64,000 bases of DNA from the NCBI RefSeq assembly GCF_000067165.1, contig NC_010162.1, positions 10,342,501 to 10,406,500 of the forward strand, in the 5' to 3' direction. This DNA is from Sorangium cellulosum So ce56 (lineage in GTDB: Bacteria > Myxococcota_A > Polyangia > Polyangiales > Polyangiaceae). The notes below the pieces were generated by a model. It was not told where the DNA came from. It searched no databases and saw nothing but the letters and a program-made list of their open reading frames with translations. Position numbers and translations under genes: made by a program. Below, one piece after another: positions 1 to 8,593 of the stretch. How positions within the stretch are numbered: the stretch's first letter is position 1; every line of letters starts with the position of its first letter.

Positions 1-405
1 GACCGCCCGGTGACCGGAGGCGTCCTTCGGGACGAAGAAGCTGTGGCCCGCCATCTTGATGTGGGCGCTGCCCGACTCGTCGGCGATCTCCATCCAGCAG
101 CCCATCGACTTGCACACGGCCGAGACGACCCCCTCGGTCCGGACGGTCTTTCCGCTGAACTTGCCCGGCTCCTGCAGGAGCACCGGCAGCGGCGTCGTCG
201 CGCTCTCCGTGATGGGCGCGCCAAACTGCTTCTTCTCGAGCCGCGCGATCCCGGAAGCCGACGCCTGCATCGGCGATGCGCCCTCGGCGGCCGGGGGGGG
301 AGGCGCGGCCCCAGGGACCGGCGCGGCGTCGGGCTTGCGCTCGACGGAACAGCCGAGCTGCGCAAGGACCAGGAAGAACAGGGAGGCGATGGGCTTTGCA
401 CGCAT
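1..405 (-). CDS. DUF4920-like lipoprotein, 3' end cut by window edge
   Basis: Reading the minus strand from an ATG at 405 gives an uninterrupted 135-residue frame that runs off the left edge, so only the N-terminal part is visible. It starts with a short hydrophobic signal (about residues 5-18) ending in a Leu-Gly-Cys lipobox, followed by a Pro/Ala-rich linker. From about residue 80 there is a domain with FSGKTVRTEGVV followed by VCKSMGCWMEIAD, the Cys-x-x-x-Gly-Cys-Trp-Met pattern I associate with DUF4920 (small OB-like envelope domains of unknown function). It is probably attached to a membrane facing the periplasm. The family assignment is from memory of the motif; the lipoprotein call is seen directly. 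A large plus-strand frame over the same bases is a GC shadow. Confidence 0.7.
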   Translation of the reverse strand, partial: MRAKPIASLFFLVLAQLGCSVERKPDAAPVPGAAPPPPAAEGASPMQASASGIARLEKKQFGAPITESATTPLPVLLQEPGKFSGKTVRTEGVVSAVCKSMGCWMEIADESGSAHIKMAGHSFFVPKDASGHRAV

Positions 406-562
406 GAAGACGAGTTTGCCCGACCCGGCGGGCCCCTGCCACCGGCCCGGGAAGAGCACCTCGGCGGCGGCGGAGCGCGCCCGGCGGCCCCGCGGCGGGC
501 GGCGGGGGCGCGAGCGCAGCTGGCGGCTCGGCCACACACAAAAGCCTGCTACAAGGGCGGGC

Positions 563-1396
563 ATGCGAACCGCTCGCGCCCGCGTCGGACGAGGCACGGC
601 GGCGTGCGCGGTCGCGCTCGCCTGCGCCTCGACCGCGCACGCCGAGGAGCCCTCGAGCACCGCGACCTCCAAGGATGCCGCTTCCGCCGAGCAGCCGCCG
701 GGACCTCCGCGGCCGCCGCTGCCGCCCGCGCCCCCCCGGACCCGCTTGCCTTGGGCCAGGCACATCGAGGTCGGCGCGGACATCGCCCTCGTCAACCGGT
801 TCGGCTCGAGCGACGCCGCCGGCCAGCCGACGGGGATTCGCCTGAAGCCCGCGATCGGCGTCGGGGCCCACGCGCGCTGGCAGATCTTCGACTACCTGCG
901 CTTCTCCGCCTTCTTCGTGCACGCCAAGCACGAGCTCTCGCTCCAGGCGGGCGCGCTCGCGCAGCCCGGCCCGATCACGGCAGAGCCGCGCGAGGACGGC
1001 GCGCCCGCGGTGCGCACCCTCGCGCTCGGCGCGCGCCTCGCGCCCACGCTTCCGCTCGGCGAGCGCGCCCGCTCGTGGCTGTCGGTCGGCGTCGGCTACG
1101 ACAGGTTCGACTTCAACCGCATGCGGGTCTCCGACCCCGGGGGGGAGTTCACGATCCGCGAGCGCGGCGCGTCGTACGTCGAGATCCCGCTGGGGCTCGG
1201 GGTGTCGTTCGACATCATCCGCCGCTGGCTCACGATCGAGCTGGAGACCTCGGGCGCCTTCCTGCTCGGCCGGGGCGGCGACGCCACCCGGGAAGGCCAG
1301 GCCATCGACGCCCAGGGGCGGCGGCGCAACGTCGGCGCGCTGCCGCAGGCCCGGGGCTCGTTCGTCCAGACGCTCGGCCTCTCCCTCGTGCTGTGA
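563..1396 (+). CDS. Secreted outer-membrane beta-barrel-like protein
   Basis: 277 residues from an ATG at 563. A basic N-terminus and hydrophobic stretch ending near the Ala-His-Ala site (about residue 24) form a signal peptide, followed by a Pro-rich linker (about residues 40-60). The rest alternates hydrophobic and polar residues with Gly-rich turns (for example IEVGADIALVNRFG, LSVGVGYDRFDF and IPLGLGVSFDI), and the chain ends in a hydrophobic residue, as expected for an outer-membrane barrel of about 8-10 strands. An upstream in-frame start would put the signal peptide inside the chain, so 563 is preferred. No catalytic motif was seen and the substrate is unknown. It converges on nadA with a hairpin in the gap. 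Confidence 0.7.
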   Translation: MRTARARVGRGTAACAVALACASTAHAEEPSSTATSKDAASAEQPPGPPRPPLPPAPPRTRLPWARHIEVGADIALVNRFGSSDAAGQPTGIRLKPAIGVGAHARWQIFDYLRFSAFFVHAKHELSLQAGALAQPGPITAEPREDGAPAVRTLALGARLAPTLPLGERARSWLSVGVGYDRFDFNRMRVSDPGGEFTIRERGASYVEIPLGLGVSFDIIRRWLTIELETSGAFLLGRGGDATREGQAIDAQGRRRNVGALPQARGSFVQTLGLSLVL

Positions 1397-1415
1397 TCGC
1401 CGCGTCGCGCGGCGA
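1397..1415. terminator. Hairpin in convergent gap (barrel gene / nadA)
   Basis: A perfect 8-bp inverted repeat, TCGCCGCG / CGCGGCGA with a 3-nt loop, fills the 21-bp gap between two converging stop codons. There is no T-tract on either side. Position and symmetry suggest a bidirectional transcription end or an anti-readthrough hairpin; this is inferred from structure only. Confidence 0.5.
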
Positions 1416-1417
1416 GC

Positions 1418-2377
1418 TCAGCTGAGGGCCAGCATGCGATCGATCGGGACGCGCGCGCGCTCGCGCAGCTCGGGCGCCATCTCGAGGCGCGGGGCGAGAT
1501 CGCGCAGCGCGAGATAGACCTTCTCGAGCGTGTTGAGCCGCATGAAGGGGCACTCGTTGCAAGCGCAGTTGCCCTCCGGCGGCCCCTCGATGAACTCCTT
1601 GTGCGGCGACGCCTTGCGCATCTGGTGCACGATGCCGCTCTCCGTCGCGACGATGTACTTCAGGGCGTCGTCCGCTGTCGTGTACTTGAGCAGCGCGGTC
1701 GTCGAGCCGATGTAGTCGGACATCCGCAGGATCGGCTCCTCGCACTCCGGGTGCGCGATGAGCTTCGCGTCCGGGTGGCGCTCGCGCAGCGCGACGATCT
1801 TGCGCAGGCTGAAGGTCTCGTGAACGACGCAGCTGCCCTGCCACAGGCGCATCGGGCGGCCCGTCCGCTCGACGAGCCAGCGCCCGAGGTTCTTGTCGGG
1901 CGCGAAGAGGATCTCCTGCCCCTCCGGGATCGCGCGGACGATCTTCTCCGCGTTCGACGACGTGCAGATGTAGTCGCTCTCGGCCTTCACCTCGGCGGAG
2001 CAGTTGATGTACGAGATCGCGGCCGCGCCGGGGTACCGGGCGCGCCAGGCGCGGAAGCGGTCGACGGGGCAGCCGTCGGCGAGCGAGCAGCCGGCCGCGA
2101 GGTCGGGGACAACGACGATGCGCTCGGGGTTCAGGATCTTCGCCGTCTCGGCCATGAAATGCACGCCGGCGAACAGGATGACGTCCGCGGTCGTCTTCTT
2201 CGCCTGCTGGGCGAGCTGCAGCGAGTCGCCGAGGAAGTCTGCGAGATCCTGGATGTCGCCGTCCTGGTAGTAGTGGGCGAGGAGGACGGCGTTCCTCTCC
2301 CGCTTCAGGCGGCTGATCTCGTCGTGCAGATCCAGGCGTGGATCGATGGCGGCAGGCTGGGGCGCGGCGCTCGTCAT
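1418..2377 (-). CDS. nadA: Quinolinate synthase NadA
   Basis: 319 residues. NadA is a cytoplasmic [4Fe-4S] enzyme that condenses iminoaspartate with dihydroxyacetone phosphate to quinolinate in de novo NAD synthesis. The hallmarks are visible: LAHYYQDGDIQDLADFLGDS near the N-terminus, the GCSLADGC segment, INCSAEVKA, the conserved HPECEEPI region and the C-terminal GNCACNECPFM. Cysteines sit in each third of the protein, as needed for the three cluster ligands. Length is slightly shorter than many NadA proteins because the N-terminus is compact. No nadB or nadC lies beside it in this window. The start is the ATG at 2377. Confidence 0.96.
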   Translation of the reverse strand: MTSAAPQPAAIDPRLDLHDEISRLKRERNAVLLAHYYQDGDIQDLADFLGDSLQLAQQAKKTTADVILFAGVHFMAETAKILNPERIVVVPDLAAGCSLADGCPVDRFRAWRARYPGAAAISYINCSAEVKAESDYICTSSNAEKIVRAIPEGQEILFAPDKNLGRWLVERTGRPMRLWQGSCVVHETFSLRKIVALRERHPDAKLIAHPECEEPILRMSDYIGSTTALLKYTTADDALKYIVATESGIVHQMRKASPHKEFIEGPPEGNCACNECPFMRLNTLEKVYLALRDLAPRLEMAPELRERARVPIDRMLALS

Positions 2378-2615
2378 GGCCCCCTAAGGTAGGCACCGCG
2401 CGGCGCGCTGGCCAGGCCCCCGAGCCGCGCGGCGCGCTCCGGCGCGCTCCAGCCACGGCCACGCAGCCGGTGCGGCGGTTGCCGGCGCCCGAGCCGCGCA
2501 GCGCGCTCCAGCCGCGCAGCCGGCCGCGTCTCCCTCGTTGACAACGGCCGGCACCGGTTCACGATCGAGGCCCGCGGTGGGCCTGGGGAGGAGCTCTCGT
2601 CGTGGGCGGCCACCC
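2378..2615. other. Divergent intergenic region with 22-bp direct repeat
   Basis: This gap between nadA (leftwards) and the DUF3634-like gene (rightwards) should contain both promoters, but I could not identify convincing boxes. It contains a GC-rich 22-bp direct repeat, copies at 2419-2440 and 2488-2509 with one mismatch (core GAGCCGCGC-GCGCGCTCC), plus further partial copies of GCGCGCTCC. Possible roles are operator sites or simple low-complexity expansion; nothing decides between them. Confidence 0.35.
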
Positions 2616-2954
2616 ATGTCCTTCCTGATCCCCGTCGCGCTGCTCGCCCTCGTCGTACCGCTCGTCGTGGCGCTCCTGCGCGCAAATGAGCTATTTTGCG
2701 TGCGCGTCGAGGGGCGCAACGTCCGGCTGCTCCGGGGCCGGATGCCGCAGCGGTTGCTCGACGACATCACGGACGTCCTCCGCGCGGCGCCGGTCGGGCG
2801 GGGCGCGGTGCGGGTCGTGGTCGAGGACCGGCGCGCCCGGGTCCACGTGGAAGGGGATATCTCTCCCGAGCAGGCTCAGCAGCTGAGGAACACCGTCTCC
2901 ATGTGGCCGGTTCCGAAGATCCGCGCGGCCCCGAAGCGCCGCGCGGGCGCATGA
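2616..2954 (+). CDS. DUF3634-like small membrane protein
   Basis: 112 residues from the ATG at 2616. One N-terminal hydrophobic helix (about residues 2-22, with MSFLIPVALLALVV at its start) is followed by a cytoplasmic or periplasmic domain with FCVRVEGRNVRLLRGRMP and a C-terminal ISPEQAQQLRN segment. This layout (one TM, V-x-G-x-I/V repeat, P-x-x-L/F-x-D, then R-x-V-EDRRAR) matches what I remember of DUF3634, a family of unknown function. An in-frame start at 2538 would add a basic, low-complexity leader before the TM and is less likely. It lies 40 bp upstream of the UbiB-like kinase in the same direction, so they may be co-transcribed. Confidence 0.6.
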   Translation: MSFLIPVALLALVVPLVVALLRANELFCVRVEGRNVRLLRGRMPQRLLDDITDVLRAAPVGRGAVRVVVEDRRARVHVEGDISPEQAQQLRNTVSMWPVPKIRAAPKRRAGA

Positions 2955-2994
2955 CCCCGCCGCCGACATTTCCACCCTAGCGAGTCAGTCCCGC

Positions 2995-4386
2995 ATGGCC
3001 GACGACAAACCCCGAGACAATCCGCCGACCTCCAAGCTGGGGCGCCTCGCGCGCCTCGCCGGCCTCGCGCCCCGCACGATCCCGTTCGCCATCGAGGGCG
3101 CGAAGCGCGTCCTCGGCGCGACCCGGACCGAGGAGGAGGAGGCCGAAGCGCGGCGGAGGATGGCCCAGGAGGTCAAGAAGACCGCCGAGGCGATGCTGAA
3201 GACGCTCGGCGAGATGAAGGGCCTGCCGCTCAAGTTCGGCCAGATGGCGAGCTACATCGACGGGCTCGCGCCGCCGGGATACGAGGAGAAGTTCCAGGCC
3301 ACGCTGAAGAAGCTGCTCGACAAGGCGCCGCCCCTGTCGCCGGAGGCCGCGGAGCAGATGATCCGCGAGGAGCTCGGCGCCCCGCCCGAGCACGTGTTCG
3401 CGGCCTGGGAGCGCGAGCCGTTCGCGGCGGCGAGCATCGGACAGGTGCACCGGGCCACGACGAGGTCGGGGGAGCGGGTCGCGGTGAAGGTGCAGTACCC
3501 CGGCATGGACAGGGCCATCGAGAACGACCTGAAGAGCGTCTCGATGCTCGAGGCGATGATGGCGCCCCTCGCCAAGAAGCTGCACGCCCGGCAGACCGTC
3601 GACGAGCTCCGCAAGGTCTTCCTGTCCGAGCTCGACTATGCGCGCGAGGCCGAGATGGCGGACCTGTTCCGCCGCATGAACGCAGGGGACGAGGACGTCT
3701 CTATCCCGCGCATCCACCACAGCCTCACCACGAGGCGCGTCCTCACGCTCGAGTTCGTCGACGGCATGAGCTACGCCGAGTTCTGCGAGCGCGGCAGCCA
3801 GGAGGCGAAGAACCGCGCGGGCCTCTCCATCTGGCGCTTCACCTTCCGCTCGATGCTCCGGTACGGCTGGCTCTACGCCGACCCGCACCCGGGCAACTAC
3901 CGCTTCCACGAGGACGGCCGCGTCACGATCCTCGATTTCGGCTGCGTGAAGCAGCTCCCGCCCGACCTCGTGGCGGGCATGAAGCGCTACATGCGCGCCG
4001 CCATGGACGCGGACTGGAAGGAGTTCGACCGGGCGTGCGTGGAGGTGCTCGGCTACGACCCGGCCGACGAGAGCTGGGATCTCTACCGGAGCTACACGAT
4101 GGAGCTCATGGTCCCGCTGTGCACGCACGGGACCTGGAAGTGCTCCCCGGAGAAGGCGCGCGAGACGGTGGCGTACCTGACCCGCGGTATCCGGGGGCTC
4201 GCCCTCAAGGAGGGAGAGAAGATGCCCACCATCCCCCACGTGCCGAAGATGCCGCAGGACTTCACGTTCGTGAATCGCCTGCAGTGGGGGCTCGCGTCCG
4301 TGCTGGCGGGGCTCCGGACCGAGGCGGCGTTCCGGCGGACCATCGATCCCTGGGTGCGCGACGGGGTGCACCCCGTCCCCGATTGA
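2995..4386 (+). CDS. AarF/UbiB/ADCK-family atypical kinase
   Basis: 463 residues. The family signature is clear: the KxGQ motif as KFGQM (about residue 81), the Ala-rich nucleotide loop AAASIGQVHRA (about residue 144), VAVKVQYPG, the catalytic-loop-like DPHPGNYRF and the metal-binding ILDFGCVK. ADCK/UbiB proteins are ATPases or kinases that support ubiquinone or menaquinone and lipid biology at membranes. Unlike E. coli UbiB, no C-terminal TM pair is obvious here, so it is probably a soluble or peripheral member of the broad AarF group. No ubi or men genes are adjacent, so the exact role is inferred only at family level. Confidence 0.93.
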   Translation: MADDKPRDNPPTSKLGRLARLAGLAPRTIPFAIEGAKRVLGATRTEEEEAEARRRMAQEVKKTAEAMLKTLGEMKGLPLKFGQMASYIDGLAPPGYEEKFQATLKKLLDKAPPLSPEAAEQMIREELGAPPEHVFAAWEREPFAAASIGQVHRATTRSGERVAVKVQYPGMDRAIENDLKSVSMLEAMMAPLAKKLHARQTVDELRKVFLSELDYAREAEMADLFRRMNAGDEDVSIPRIHHSLTTRRVLTLEFVDGMSYAEFCERGSQEAKNRAGLSIWRFTFRSMLRYGWLYADPHPGNYRFHEDGRVTILDFGCVKQLPPDLVAGMKRYMRAAMDADWKEFDRACVEVLGYDPADESWDLYRSYTMELMVPLCTHGTWKCSPEKARETVAYLTRGIRGLALKEGEKMPTIPHVPKMPQDFTFVNRLQWGLASVLAGLRTEAAFRRTIDPWVRDGVHPVPD

Positions 4387-4494
4387 GCGAGGATCGCTGG
4401 TAGGCTCGTCGGCGCGGAGAGGCGCGCCGAGGTCGCTTCCGCCGCGGCTCTCACCTTGACCTCGATCCCGCACGCTGTGACATTCGATCGGGGC

Positions 4495-6660
4495 ATGGAC
4501 GACGAGAGGGCGGCCTGCGAAAGGCGCGTAGGAACGACCCTGCGGGGCAAATGGACGATCGATCGCCTCGTCGGGATCGGCGGGATGGCCGCCGTCTATG
4601 CCGCGACCCACAAGATCGGGCGGCGCGAGGCGATCAAGATCCTCCACCCCGAGGTGGCGCGCTCGAAGGACCTGCGCGCCCGGTTCGAGCGCGAGGCGCA
4701 GGCCGTCAATCGCTTCCAGCACCCCGGCGTGGTCGAGATCCGCGACATCGACGTGACCGAGGACGGCGCGCCGTTCCTCGTGATGGAGCTCCTCGACGGC
4801 GAGTCGCTCGCCGACCGGATCCAGCGGCTCGGCAGCATCGAACCGGGCGAGATGCTGCGGCTCATGGATGAGCTGCTCGACGTGCTCGGCGCCGCGCACG
4901 GGCAGGGGATCATCCACCGCGACATCAAGCTCGACAACCTCTTCGTCGAGAAGACCGGGCGCCTCAAGGTGCTCGACTTCGGCATCGCGCGCATGCGCGA
5001 CGGCGTGAAGACGGCGATGCGGACCCGCACGGGCGCGACGCTCGGGACGGTGTCGTACATGGCCCCGGAGCAGGTGCGCGGCATCTCGGTCGACCACAGG
5101 GCGGACCTGTTCGCCGTCGGCGCGACCATGTTCCGGGTGATCGCGAAGCGGCGCATCCACGAGGCGCGCACGGAGTCCGAGCTGCTCGTGAAGATGGCGA
5201 CCATGGCGGCGCCGCCGCTCGCGAGCGTCGCGCCGGAGACGCCGCACGGGCTGTGCCTCGTCGTGGACAGGGCGCTCGCGTTCGATCGCGACCGGCGCTA
5301 CCCGGACGCCCGCACGATGCAGGCCGACGTGCGCGCGCTGCTGCATGGAGCGGCGCCGCCGCACGCGTCGGCGCGCCTCGCGGCGGGCGACGTGCCGTCG
5401 GCGGGCGCGCCGCCGCTCTCCCCGATGCTCCTGTCGGCGGCCGCCTCGGCGGACGCGCAGGCCGAGCCTCCGCCGCGGCCCGCGGCCCCGTCGGGCGCGA
5501 GATGGAACGAGATGGGCTCGGCGCCCGCGATCGGGTCGGAGCTCGGCCCGGGCAGCAGCGGGGCGTCCTCGTGGGAGGCCGCCACGATGGCGGCGCACGG
5601 AGCTCCGCGCGGGAGCGCCATGGATGCGGCCCAGGCGCACGGAGGCCACCCCGGCATGGCGCAGGCCGCCCCCGGCGCTCCGAATGGACCGCCGTCGGCC
5701 CTGCACAACACCGGCGCCGGCCACGCCGGAGCGCACGGCGCGCCCCCATCGTGGCAGGGCGCCGGCGCGCCCCACAGCGCCCCCGTCTCGCTCCACAACA
5801 CAGGCTCGGGCCTGCACAACACCGGTCCGGCCTACGGCGCGCCCGCCCCGGCGCACGGCCCCAGCGCGCCCCACGGCGCTCCGGCGCACGGCCCCAGCGC
5901 GCCCCACAGCGCGCCCGTCTCGCTCCACAACACGGGCTCCGGCCTGCACAACGCCGGCCCGGCCTACGGCGCGCTCGCCCCGGCGCACGGCCCCAGCGCG
6001 CCCCACGGCGCCCCCGTCTCGCTCCACAACACAGGCTCCGGCCTGCACAACGCCGGCCCGGCCTACGGCGCGCCGGCCCCGCGGCACAGCGCCGGCGTAC
6101 CGCACGGCGCGCCCGCCTCGCTCCACAACACCGGCTCGTCGCTGCACGCCACCGGCTCGGCCTACGGCGCGCCCGCGCCGCCGCACGGCGCCAGCGCGCC
6201 CTACGGCGAGCAGCCGGCCGCCGCGTGGGCGCCGCGCCACGCTCAGCCGAGGCTGCCGCCGAAGCTCGTGATCCCGCTCGCGCTCGGCGGCGTGGCGCTC
6301 ATGATCGTGAGCGTGCTCGCGGTCTGGATGGCGCTCCGCGACGAACCCCAGAGCGACGCGGTCCAGCACGATCTGCTGCCGGCCCAGAGCGCGAGCGCCG
6401 GACCGACCCAGCTCTCCCCATCCTCGGAGAGCACCGACGAAGCGCGGAGCAACGTGAACGAGCCAGGATCGCGGAGCAACGTGAACGAGCCAGGATCGCG
6501 GAGCAACGTGAACGAGCCAGGATCGCGGAGCAACGTGAACGAGCCAGCGACGAGGCGCCCGGACGCGCCGAACGCTCCGGCGAGCGCGCCGCCCGCGAGC
6601 ACGTTCATCATCGACTTGACCAAGAAGAAGCAGCTGACGAGAAAATCACGCCAGGACTGA
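4495..6660 (+). CDS. Membrane Ser/Thr protein kinase with repeat-rich linkers
   Basis: 721 residues from the ATG at 4495; a TTG 13 codons upstream is in frame but less likely. The kinase domain (about residues 20-285) has LVGIGGMAAVYAA, REAIKIL with the VAIK lysine, HRDIKLDN, LDFGIARM and the APEQ activation segment, so it looks active. Residues about 290-580 form a low-complexity Pro/Ala/His linker with repeated SLHNTGSGLHN and AYGAPAP blocks. A single TM (about residues 592-616, VIPLALGGVALMIVSVLAVW) leads to an outside tail with four RSNVNEPGS units. It is a PknB-type transmembrane kinase. The next gene starts 16 bp later, so both may be transcribed together. Confidence 0.95.
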   Translation: MDDERAACERRVGTTLRGKWTIDRLVGIGGMAAVYAATHKIGRREAIKILHPEVARSKDLRARFEREAQAVNRFQHPGVVEIRDIDVTEDGAPFLVMELLDGESLADRIQRLGSIEPGEMLRLMDELLDVLGAAHGQGIIHRDIKLDNLFVEKTGRLKVLDFGIARMRDGVKTAMRTRTGATLGTVSYMAPEQVRGISVDHRADLFAVGATMFRVIAKRRIHEARTESELLVKMATMAAPPLASVAPETPHGLCLVVDRALAFDRDRRYPDARTMQADVRALLHGAAPPHASARLAAGDVPSAGAPPLSPMLLSAAASADAQAEPPPRPAAPSGARWNEMGSAPAIGSELGPGSSGASSWEAATMAAHGAPRGSAMDAAQAHGGHPGMAQAAPGAPNGPPSALHNTGAGHAGAHGAPPSWQGAGAPHSAPVSLHNTGSGLHNTGPAYGAPAPAHGPSAPHGAPAHGPSAPHSAPVSLHNTGSGLHNAGPAYGALAPAHGPSAPHGAPVSLHNTGSGLHNAGPAYGAPAPRHSAGVPHGAPASLHNTGSSLHATGSAYGAPAPPHGASAPYGEQPAAAWAPRHAQPRLPPKLVIPLALGGVALMIVSVLAVWMALRDEPQSDAVQHDLLPAQSASAGPTQLSPSSESTDEARSNVNEPGSRSNVNEPGSRSNVNEPGSRSNVNEPATRRPDAPNAPASAPPASTFIIDLTKKKQLTRKSRQD
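6445..6546 (+). repeat. 27-bp coding tandem repeat (RSNVNEPGS)
   Basis: Three complete 27-bp units (6445-6471, 6472-6498, 6499-6525) plus seven codons of a fourth, in frame within the extracytoplasmic tail of the kinase. The units are essentially identical at the DNA level, which points to recent slippage. Each encodes one potential N-linked-like or recognition motif, Asn-Val-Asn-Glu-Pro. Confidence 0.9.
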
Positions 6661-6676
6661 AGCCAGATCGCCGAAC

Positions 6677-8560
6677 ATGGAGCTCCGCCCCCTCATGGTG
6701 ACGAGGACAACCCCGCGCGCTCGATCGATGCTCGTCGGGTCTGCGCTGGCGCTCACGCTCTCGGGAGCGTGCTCGGACCCGGTGCCGATCGGCCCACGTC
6801 CCGACGCCGGCGGCGACGGTGGAGGCGGCAGCGGAGGCGCGCCGCCGCTCTGCAGCTCCGGCGACGTGCAACCCTGCTATCCCGGTCCGGCAGACACCGA
6901 GGGTGTCGGCGTGTGCGCGGCGGGCGTGCGGAGGTGCCAGCCAGACGGCCAGAGCTTCGGCGAGTGCGAAGGCGCCGTGGTCCCGAGGCCCGAGGACTGC
7001 AGCACCACCGTGGACGACGACTGCGACGGCGCGACGAACGAGCCCGACGCAGGGTGCGTGTGTACCCCGGGCCAGATCAAGACGTGCTACAGCGGCCCCG
7101 AGGGGACGAGCGGCGTGGGGCTCTGCGCGGTGGGGCTGCAGATGTGCGATCTCTCAGGCACGTCGTGGCGGCCATGCGGCGGCGAGGTCACCCCGCAACG
7201 AGAGACGTGCACGGACGACACCGACGAGGACTGCGACGGCTTCGCCTGCAGCACGCCGCTCTGGGCCGCCGTCTACGGTGATCAGAACACCCAGAGCGCG
7301 ACCAGCGTCGGCGTCGACGCGCAGGGAAACGTCTATATCGGCGGCACCTTCTCGGGGACCATCAACCTGACCGGCAAGGAGACGGGCGCCCTCGTCAGCA
7401 TCGGCACCTCCGACGTGTACGTCGCGAGCTTCGACCCCTCCGGGCAGCACCGCTGGAGCGCGAGGTTCGGCGGCAGCGGCGCCGAGACGCTCAACGGGCT
7501 CGCGGTGACGCCCGAAGGCAACCTCGTGCTCGGCGGGACGTTCTACGGCTCGTTCACGTTCGGCGGCACGACGCTGAGCAGCGTCAACGCGCTCGACACC
7601 TTCGTGGTCACGATGACCGGAGAGAAGGGCGAGCAAGGCTGGGCACGCCAGCTCGGCGACGCGGCCGATCAGACGCTGCGCTCGATCGCGGTGGACCCCG
7701 CCGGAAACATCGTGATCGCCGGCTACTTCAGCGGCTCGCTGCTCTGCTCGTCGCCGCCCGTCCCGGTCTGCGCCACCAGCGCAGGCGGCACCGACGTCTT
7801 CGTGCGGAAGTACGATCCGCTCGGCGCCGTCCTGTGGACCAGGATCTACGGAGACGACAAGAACCAGTTCGCCACCGGCGTCGCCGTCGGCAACGACGGC
7901 AGCGTGCTCGTCACCGGCCGGTACAACGGCACCCTGACCGTCGGCCCCCGGCAGGTGAAGAACACCGGGCTCGGGCCGAACCTGTTCGTGCTGAAGCTCG
8001 ACAGCAGCGGGAACGGCGTCTGGCTCTCGGACTATGGAGACACGGCGTCGCAGGCAGGCACCGGGATCGCCGTCGCTCCCTCGGGCGCGGTGCTCGTGAC
8101 CGGGACGTACATGGGCACGCTCAACTTCGGAGCGGCCGGCACGCTCCCCGCCAACGATGTGCAGACGGCGTTCGTGGCGTCGATCGCCCCCGACGGCGTG
8201 CCCGTGTGGGCGCGGTGGTTCGCCGGAGACGGCACCCAGGAGAGCACGTCGATCGTCGCGGACGCGGAGAACGGCGTGGTGGTGACCGGCTCGGTCCAGG
8301 GCGTGGTCGACCTCGGCGGCGGGCCGCTGCCCAGCGGCGGCGGCTTCGACGCCTTCGTGGCGAAGCTCGACGCCGACGGCAACCACCTCTGGGGGAAGGT
8401 GCTCGGCGCCGCCGGCAACCAGAAGTCGAACGCGGCGGCCATCGCGCCGAGCACGGGGGTCATCGCGCTCTCCGGCACCGCCGAGGGGAAGATCGACTTC
8501 GGCTTCGGCGAGCGCGAGGCGAACGGCACCGACGCGTTCGTCGTGCTCCTGTCGCCGTAG
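6677..8560 (+). CDS. Lipoprotein with Asp/Cys-rich MopE-type motifs and SBBP-like beta-propeller
   Basis: 627 residues. The N-terminus has a hydrophobic signal ending in SGAC, consistent with a lipobox, and a Gly-rich linker. Residues about 55-195 contain two copies of a Cys-rich module with C-Y-x-G-P-x-x-T-x-G-V-G and the Asp-rich VDDDCDGATNEPDAGC, the putative metal-binding MopE-type motif common in myxobacterial surface proteins. The remainder is about seven blade-like repeats of G-x-V-x-V-T-G, ending each time near F-V-x-K-x-D-x-x-G-x-x-x-W, typical of SBBP/YVTN-like beta-propellers. The start may be 6677, 6695 or 6728; all keep the signal peptide. A role at the cell surface is inferred. 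Confidence 0.85.
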   Translation: MELRPLMVTRTTPRARSMLVGSALALTLSGACSDPVPIGPRPDAGGDGGGGSGGAPPLCSSGDVQPCYPGPADTEGVGVCAAGVRRCQPDGQSFGECEGAVVPRPEDCSTTVDDDCDGATNEPDAGCVCTPGQIKTCYSGPEGTSGVGLCAVGLQMCDLSGTSWRPCGGEVTPQRETCTDDTDEDCDGFACSTPLWAAVYGDQNTQSATSVGVDAQGNVYIGGTFSGTINLTGKETGALVSIGTSDVYVASFDPSGQHRWSARFGGSGAETLNGLAVTPEGNLVLGGTFYGSFTFGGTTLSSVNALDTFVVTMTGEKGEQGWARQLGDAADQTLRSIAVDPAGNIVIAGYFSGSLLCSSPPVPVCATSAGGTDVFVRKYDPLGAVLWTRIYGDDKNQFATGVAVGNDGSVLVTGRYNGTLTVGPRQVKNTGLGPNLFVLKLDSSGNGVWLSDYGDTASQAGTGIAVAPSGAVLVTGTYMGTLNFGAAGTLPANDVQTAFVASIAPDGVPVWARWFAGDGTQESTSIVADAENGVVVTGSVQGVVDLGGGPLPSGGGFDAFVAKLDADGNHLWGKVLGAAGNQKSNAAAIAPSTGVIALSGTAEGKIDFGFGEREANGTDAFVVLLSP

Positions 8561-8569
8561 ACCGCAGCC

Positions 8570-8593
8570 GCGGCCCCGGTCACGGGGCGCCGC
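8570..8593. terminator. GC hairpin in convergent gap
   Basis: A 6-bp perfect stem (GCCCCG / CGGGGC, loop GTCA) with a weaker GC extension lies across the convergent gap between the propeller lipoprotein and RNase R, overlapping the RNase R stop codon. No T-tract is present. It may act as a bidirectional transcription end. Confidence 0.35.

Noticed and set aside
4456..4494. TTG start for the membrane kinase
   Set aside because: Adds 13 residues without similarity to kinase N-termini; ATG at 4495 is simpler.
2977..6369. Very long minus-strand open frame opposite the UbiB-like and kinase genes
   Set aside because: Rich in Arg, Gly, Ala and Val with no domain; opposite two genes with full motif sets. 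A GC third-position shadow.
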